From CAVQFB01 sp963711675 (GTDB lineage Bacteria > Acidobacteriota > Terriglobia > Terriglobales > Acidobacteriaceae), in contig CAVQFB010000004.1 in assembly GCA_963711675.1 (NCBI GenBank), positions 310,001 to 374,000 on the forward strand: a DNA stretch of 64,000 nt, given 5' to 3'. The position numbers and the translations under genes were made by a program. Of this stretch, positions 59,482 to 64,000 are shown in pieces. How positions within the stretch are numbered: the first letter of the stretch is position 1; each line of letters starts with the position of its first letter. The notes beneath the pieces were generated by a model. The model was given only the letters and a program-made list of their open reading frames with translations. It searched no databases and was not told where the DNA came from.

Positions 59482-60666
59482 TTACTCCCAATCCTTTGGG
59501 ACATTCACGTAGGAGCGATCGAGAGCCGCGACTGAGGAGCAACCGAGCAGCCGGAGAGTACGCTCCAGATCGGCCTTGAGGATTTCGATAGCGCGGCGAA
59601 CGCCGGCCTCTCCGGCGGCGGCAAGGCCATAGGCATAGGCGCGGCCACAGAGTACCGCGCGGGCACCCAGGCAAATTGCTTTGACGATGTCACCGCCGCG
59701 CCGGATACCACCGTCCATCCACACCTCGATCTCACCATTTACAGCTTTCACAACTTCGGGCAAAGCTCGCAGAGATGCTTGTACGCAGTCGAGCTGGCGG
59801 CCACCATGGTTCGACACTGAGATCGCCGCCGCGCCCTGATCGATGGCATGGCGTGCATCGTCACCCGTGAGAACACCCTTGACCACGATGGGTCCTTGCC
59901 ACAGTTCTCTGATCCAGCGCAGATCGGCCCACGTCACAGCGGACTCCGCGAGCGCCGCGCCGATGTCGACCAGTTGCATCGGCCCTTTGCCTGGAACCAC
60001 TACGTTCGGGAGGCACGGCAAACCCCCGTCAAGCAGGAAACTCGCAAGCCAGGTTGGGCGCGCGAGCACTTGTGGCAGAAACGGAATTTTCTGTAACAGG
60101 CCGCCGCTAACCAGTTCTTTCATGCCGTTCCGGAAGTCACGCTCGCGAATGCCCGAGACGGGTGTGTCGATCGTCACGACAAGCGCCGAAAAGCCTGCAG
60201 TGCGTGCGCGTTCGATGGCGCCTTCGGCAGCGGCGCGTCCGCCCATCAGATAAAGCTGGTAGAACACGGGCGCGGAGGATGCCGCTTTCACATCTTCCAA
60301 CTTGTGTCCGGAAATCGTAGAGAGGATGTAAGCGGTTCCGGCCTGACCGGCTGCACGCGCTGCGGCAACTTCGCCTCCGGGATGCATCAGGCGGCTGTAA
60401 CCCACGGGCGCGAGCATGAAGGGGAGCGCGAGGTCGAAGCCCAGAACGCGCGTTCGCGTACTGCATTCCGGCACGACGACCGCGTGCCGCGGGCGGAAGG
60501 TGACATCCGCAAAGACGCGGCAGTTCTCGCGCAGCGTGACCTCGCCTTCGGCGCCACCATCCAGATAATCAAAAACCGATTGCGGCACTCGTTGGCGGGC
60601 GATAGGACGGAAATCTTCAATGCAAACCACCCGCGGAGACGCCACGGAGTGTGAGGCTCTGGTCAT
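59482..60666 (-). CDS. FMN-dependent alpha-hydroxy-acid oxidase/dehydrogenase (LldD/glycolate oxidase family)
   Basis: 394 residues. FMN TIM barrel: VFDYLDGGAEGEVTLRENCR, LPFMLAPVGYSRLMHPGGEV, ILSTISGHKLEDVKAAS, FYQLYLMGGRAAAEGAIERA, LVVTIDTPVSGIRERDFRNG, the lysine in PIVVKGVLTGDDARHAID, the catalytic His and Arg in SNHGGRQLD and the phosphate site MDGGIRRGGDIVKAICLGAR. Substrates in the family include L-lactate, glycolate and mandelate; not resolved here. No signal peptide. The last residues, SYVNVPKDWE, follow the family's C-terminal helix. Confidence 0.92.
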   Translation of the reverse strand: MTRASHSVASPRVVCIEDFRPIARQRVPQSVFDYLDGGAEGEVTLRENCRVFADVTFRPRHAVVVPECSTRTRVLGFDLALPFMLAPVGYSRLMHPGGEVAAARAAGQAGTAYILSTISGHKLEDVKAASSAPVFYQLYLMGGRAAAEGAIERARTAGFSALVVTIDTPVSGIRERDFRNGMKELVSGGLLQKIPFLPQVLARPTWLASFLLDGGLPCLPNVVVPGKGPMQLVDIGAALAESAVTWADLRWIRELWQGPIVVKGVLTGDDARHAIDQGAAAISVSNHGGRQLDCVQASLRALPEVVKAVNGEIEVWMDGGIRRGGDIVKAICLGARAVLCGRAYAYGLAAAGEAGVRRAIEILKADLERTLRLLGCSSVAALDRSYVNVPKDWE

Positions 60667-60828
60667 CTGTCAGTTCCGAAATGCGGAGTTCCTGAAAGCA
60701 CTCGATGGTACCACCGAGGGCACAGCCTTTGCCCACTGTATGAGCCTAAGGGCATGTGGTAAAGTCGCAAACCGGAATACTTCCACTTGCTACGACTCCC
60801 AGTGCCACCTGGGACCAGGAGGAAAGAG

Positions 60829-62347
60829 ATGCGCGCCGTCTTCAGATTGACCTTGCTTGTCGGATTCGTCGCCATTGGTGTTGCGTTCGCGCAAGACGCC
60901 AAGCAGACGTCCAGGATCCATCATCAACATTACCGTGTCGCGAAGTATCCAGGCGGTGAACTACTGGTCGCGCGGATCGACGAAAGTCGACTTCATCGGA
61001 ACGGCATTGATGCCTCGCGCGGATGGACAAGCGAAGGTCGAAGCCAAAGGCGGCAGCCTGACCATCAGTGCCGATTTCAAAGGGCTCGAAGCGCCCAGCA
61101 GTTTTGGGCCTGCCTATCTCGTGTACGTGTTGTGGGGCATTACCCCCGAAGGCCGGCCGAACAACCTGGGACAAATCGTCGTGAAGGAAGGAAAGGGCCA
61201 GATCCAGGTCACGACCAAGCTCCAGACCTTCGGCATGATCGTGACCGCAGAGCCTTATTTTGCCGTCGGGGTTCCGAGCGATGAAGTCGTCTTGGAGAAC
61301 AAGATTCGCAGCGACACCCAGGGGGCCGTCGTCAACGTGGACACGAAGCTGCTGCAACGCGGGCGTTATGACGATGCTCACCTCGAGGCCTTCCAGATCG
61401 ATCCCAAGGTTCCTCTTGACCTTTATCAAGCGCGGAACGCCTTACGTATTGCTAAGTGGCAACAGGCCGACAAATACGCTCCTGAGTCTTTCGCCAAGGC
61501 GCAGGCCGCGCTCGCCCAGGCCGAGGACTATCAGAATCGCAAGCAGAAGAACTCCGTACCGACAGTTGCGCGGGGCGCGGTACAAGCTGCTGAAGATGCC
61601 CGGACGCTTTCGGTAAAGCACCAGGAAGAAGAGCAACTCGCAAACCAGCAGAAGGCCGCTCAAGCGGCCCAGGATGCTGAGGCACAGAAGCGCGCCCAGG
61701 CCGAAGCAGCACAGAAACAGGAAGCCCTAGCCCGGGCTCAAGCCGAGGCGCAAGCGGCACAATCCGCGCAGGCGAGGGCTGAGGCGGAAGCAGCAGCTGC
61801 CAAGGAAGCCCAGGCGCGCACCGAAGCGGAGGCCAAGGAGAAACAAGCTCAGGAACAGGCGCAGCGCGAACGTGACGCTGCCGCTCAGTCTGAGCGCGAA
61901 AAACAGGAACTGCGGGCCAAACTGCTCGACCAGTTCAACCGCGTACTGCCCACCACCGACACGCCCCGCGGTTTGGTGGTGAACATGGGAGACGTCTTGT
62001 TCGATACTGCCAAAGCCGACCTGCGTCCCGGCGCTCGCGAGGCGCTGGCCAAGCTCTCCGGCATTGTGCTCAACTATCCCTCGCTCCAGCTCACCATCGA
62101 AGGCCACACCGACAGTACGGGCACCGAAGAATTCAACCAGAAGCTATCGGAAAAACGTGCCAGCAATGTCCGCGATTATCTGGTAGCCCAAGGTCTAAAT
62201 GCCGACTCGGTTGTGGCCAAGGGTATGGGACAGCAGATGCCTGTGGCCGACAATGCGACCGCTCAGGGACGTCAGAAAAATCGCCGGGTGGAGATCATCG
62301 TTTCCGGTGAAGTGATCGGCAGCAAGATTGGGTCTTCCGGTCAGTAG
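60829..62347 (+). CDS. OmpA-family cell-envelope protein, frameshifted near the signal peptide
   Basis: About 505 residues if repaired. AGGAGG precedes ATG 60829, which begins a good signal peptide (MRAVFRLTLLVGFVAIGVAF, then AQDAKQTSR). At about 60917 the frame must change to reach the remaining protein: INITVSRSIQAVNYWSRGST, FGPAYLVYVLWGITPEGRPN, then a long Ala/Gln/Glu coiled coil (about 270-380) and a C-terminal OmpA domain (DVLFDTAKADLRPGAREALA; LTIEGHTDSTGTEEFNQKLS; NRRVEIIV) that binds peptidoglycan. One extra base in GGATCCATC explains the shift. Read alone, the second frame starts at 60857 without a signal peptide. Confidence 0.88.
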
Positions 62348-62397
62348 CGCCAATAGGCGCCACAAATAGCTGGGTCTGTCACTCAACGTGTCGCAAT

Positions 62398-63669
62398 ATG
62401 AGTCTAGATCGCCGCGGCTTTCTGAAGTCCGCACTCGGAGGTGCTGTGGCTGCAGTTACCGGACAATCTTCATCTTCGTTCGCCCAATCCCAACCCAGCA
62501 CTGATTCGCCCACTCCGGCGAAAGATGGCAGCTTCGACGTTGTGGTGATTGGCGCGGGCGTGTTCGGGTCCTGGATCGCGCTCAACTTTGTCCGGTCCGG
62601 CGCTCGCGTCGCGTTGATCGATAGCTATGGCCCCGCCAACAGCCGCGCCAGTTCCGGCGATGAGTCGCGTGTGATCCGGGCTGGCTACGGTCCGGATGAA
62701 CTTTATTCGCGCTGGGCCACGCGCTCCCTGACGCTCTGGAAGGAGTTTTCCGCGAGCACGGGGAAAACGGTTTTTCGGCAAACCGGGGTTTTATGGGTAG
62801 CCGGAGACGATCCCTCCGCGAAAGCCACGGAAGAAGTGCTGAACCGGCTTCAGGTGAAGCTCGAAAAATTGAGCAAGCCGCAACTTGAGCAGCGCTTTGC
62901 GCAATTTGCTTTCCGGAGCAACGAGTGGGGCCTGTTCGAGCCCGATGCCGGCGCGCTCCTTGCCAGACAGGCGGTTCTTGCTGTCTTCGAGGAAGGTCGC
63001 CGTCTTGGCGTCAAATACATTCGCGGCGCCGCACTTGAACCTCGCGGTAGCGGCCAGCTTAATCAGGTTGATCTCAAGAACGGGACCAGCCTAAAAGCCG
63101 GAACTTTCATATTTGCGTGTGGTCCCTGGCTCGGCAAACTCTTTCCTGAAGTCTTGGGTCACCGTATTTTTCCCACGCGGCAGGAGGTGTTCTACTTCGG
63201 CGTTCCGGAAGGAAATACGCAATTTTGCCCTCCGAACATGCCGACCTGGATGTCCGGGCCAGACGAAATCTACGGCATTCCTGTGCTTGACGATAATCGC
63301 GGAGTCAAGATCGCCTCTGACCGGCATGGCCCGCAGGCCGATCCCGATACGATGGAGCGCGCAGTCAGCGCCGAATCGATCGCGAAGATGCGGGCGTACT
63401 TGGCGAAGCGCTTCCCAATCCTGGCCGATGCGCCAATATCCGAGACCAGGGTTTGTCAGTACGAAAACACTTCCAACGGAGATTTCCTGGTCGATCAGCA
63501 TCCGCAGCTAAAGAACGTGTGGCTGGTCGGCGGAGGGTCGGGCCACGGCTTCAAGCACGGTCCGGCGATGGGAGAGTACGTCTTCAATCGCATCACGTCG
63601 AATGCTCCGGCCGAGCCGAGATTCTCGTTGGCCACGAAGCAGACTTTGCAGAAGAGGGAAGTGCATTAG
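62398..63669 (+). CDS. Tat-exported FAD-dependent oxidase (sarcosine/N-methyltryptophan oxidase type)
   Basis: 423 residues. Tat leader MSLDRRGFLKSALGGAVAAV. DAO fold: VVVIGAGVFGSWIALNFVRS (GxGxxG), SRASSGDESRVIRAGYGPDE as in MSOX/MTOX, FIFACGPWLGKLFPE, RQEVFYFGVPEG, and ETRVCQYENTSNGDFLVDQH, where the Cys occupies the position of the covalent 8-alpha-S-cysteinyl FAD. C-terminus GGGSGHGFKHGPAMGEYV. Oxidises a secondary amino acid or amine; the substrate is unknown. Export to the periplasm is uncommon for this family. Starts at ATG 62398, 50 bp after the OmpA gene. Confidence 0.9.
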   Translation: MSLDRRGFLKSALGGAVAAVTGQSSSSFAQSQPSTDSPTPAKDGSFDVVVIGAGVFGSWIALNFVRSGARVALIDSYGPANSRASSGDESRVIRAGYGPDELYSRWATRSLTLWKEFSASTGKTVFRQTGVLWVAGDDPSAKATEEVLNRLQVKLEKLSKPQLEQRFAQFAFRSNEWGLFEPDAGALLARQAVLAVFEEGRRLGVKYIRGAALEPRGSGQLNQVDLKNGTSLKAGTFIFACGPWLGKLFPEVLGHRIFPTRQEVFYFGVPEGNTQFCPPNMPTWMSGPDEIYGIPVLDDNRGVKIASDRHGPQADPDTMERAVSAESIAKMRAYLAKRFPILADAPISETRVCQYENTSNGDFLVDQHPQLKNVWLVGGGSGHGFKHGPAMGEYVFNRITSNAPAEPRFSLATKQTLQKREVH

Positions 63670-64000
63670 GACTGATTTCATACCTGACCCGTCTTTGCGC
63701 GTTAATGGTGTGATGGCGATGGGTCGCCAATGGGGGAATTCCTCCCAGTTGGCGCCTCGGATTACTTCCGGTTTTCCGGCCACTCACCCCAGATCATCGA
63801 ATCGTTTTCACGCTCATGAACCTTGAGTCATTCCAGCCAAGCCACATTCCGGCGAGCGCCAGACCGTTCCCTTTGGATTGAGTGCGAATAAATTGAGTGC
63901 AACTAAAAGGTCGTCGTCAGGCGGCTACTTATCTGATGCCTGCCCGCAGCCTTTTAACGAACAATTCAACACTTCGTAACCTTCTATTTACAGAACTCTT
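63670..64000. other. 331-bp region at the right edge
   Basis: No supported gene. Short palindromic or repeat text is not evident. A gene may begin beyond the window. Confidence 0.4.

Noticed and set aside
1..64000. CRISPR array, prophage structural genes, BGC or restriction system
   Set aside because: No regularly spaced repeats and no capsid, terminase, PKS/NRPS or methylase/endonuclease pair were seen.

Overview
The window reads as chromosomal DNA of a soil Acidobacteriota, most likely class Terriglobia (Koribacter/Sulfotelmatobacter-like). The evidence is several long PknB-type receptor kinases with TPR or beta-propeller sensor ends, many small exported proteins and small zinc-ribbon proteins, REP-type palindromes with a RAYT relic, frequent leaderless-looking starts, and a GatCA/LeuAB/CysS core typical of the phylum. 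The assignment rests on gene content only.

Layout. 1-6.2 kb: two paralogous Ser/Thr kinases around an EamA transporter. 6.2-9.8 kb: REP clusters, a truncated RAYT, a MOSC protein and a class III aminotransferase. 9.8-15.3 kb: a second EamA transporter, a rhomboid-TPR protease, an HD-GYP response regulator and a lipid-linked-sugar type glycosyltransferase. 15.4-19.1 kb: leuB and leuA divergent from a LysR regulator. 19.2-24.5 kb: two tandem beta-barrel proteins, an exported methyltransferase, a glyoxalase-fold protein, an overlapping glycosyltransferase/LpxH-like phosphoesterase pair, yggX and a DciA-like gene. 24.5-29.5 kb: gatC-gatA, FmdE-like, cysS, pgsA.

31.24-53.59 kb is the accessory part. 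An intact tRNA-Val(GAC) gene stands at its left end, and a 48-nt copy of the 3' part of that tRNA stands 22,275 bp away at the right end, as left by a tRNA-targeting integrative element. No integrase remains. Inside are an ECF sigma/kinase-TPR pair, several small secreted or unknown genes, a glycosyltransferase broken by many frameshifts beside an intact GH130 gene, a second primary-type sigma-70 gene, an exported protein made of eight 32-residue two-cysteine repeats, a Ysc84/SYLF lipid-binding protein, a 3.17-kb transposon carrying a membrane protein, a Crp/Fnr regulator and a set of very small zinc-ribbon genes. Two regulatory motifs recur here: three TGGTCA-N4-TGACCA palindromes, and a 34-bp nested palindrome present 42 bp upstream of two different genes.

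53.7-64 kb returns to ordinary chromosome: an exported intradiol dioxygenase coupled to a propeller protein, a third PknB kinase, an alpha-hydroxy-acid oxidase, an OmpA-family protein with an N-terminal frameshift, and a Tat-exported sarcosine-oxidase-like flavoenzyme. The three paralogous kinases at 1.9, 3.25 and 58.0 kb share one promoter design: TTGACTTG, a 17-18 bp spacer and a -10 box so close to the ATG that the mRNA should be almost leaderless. Several frameshifts (aminotransferase, OmpA protein, transposase, glycosyltransferase) may be real decay or assembly indels; the sequence alone cannot separate these.
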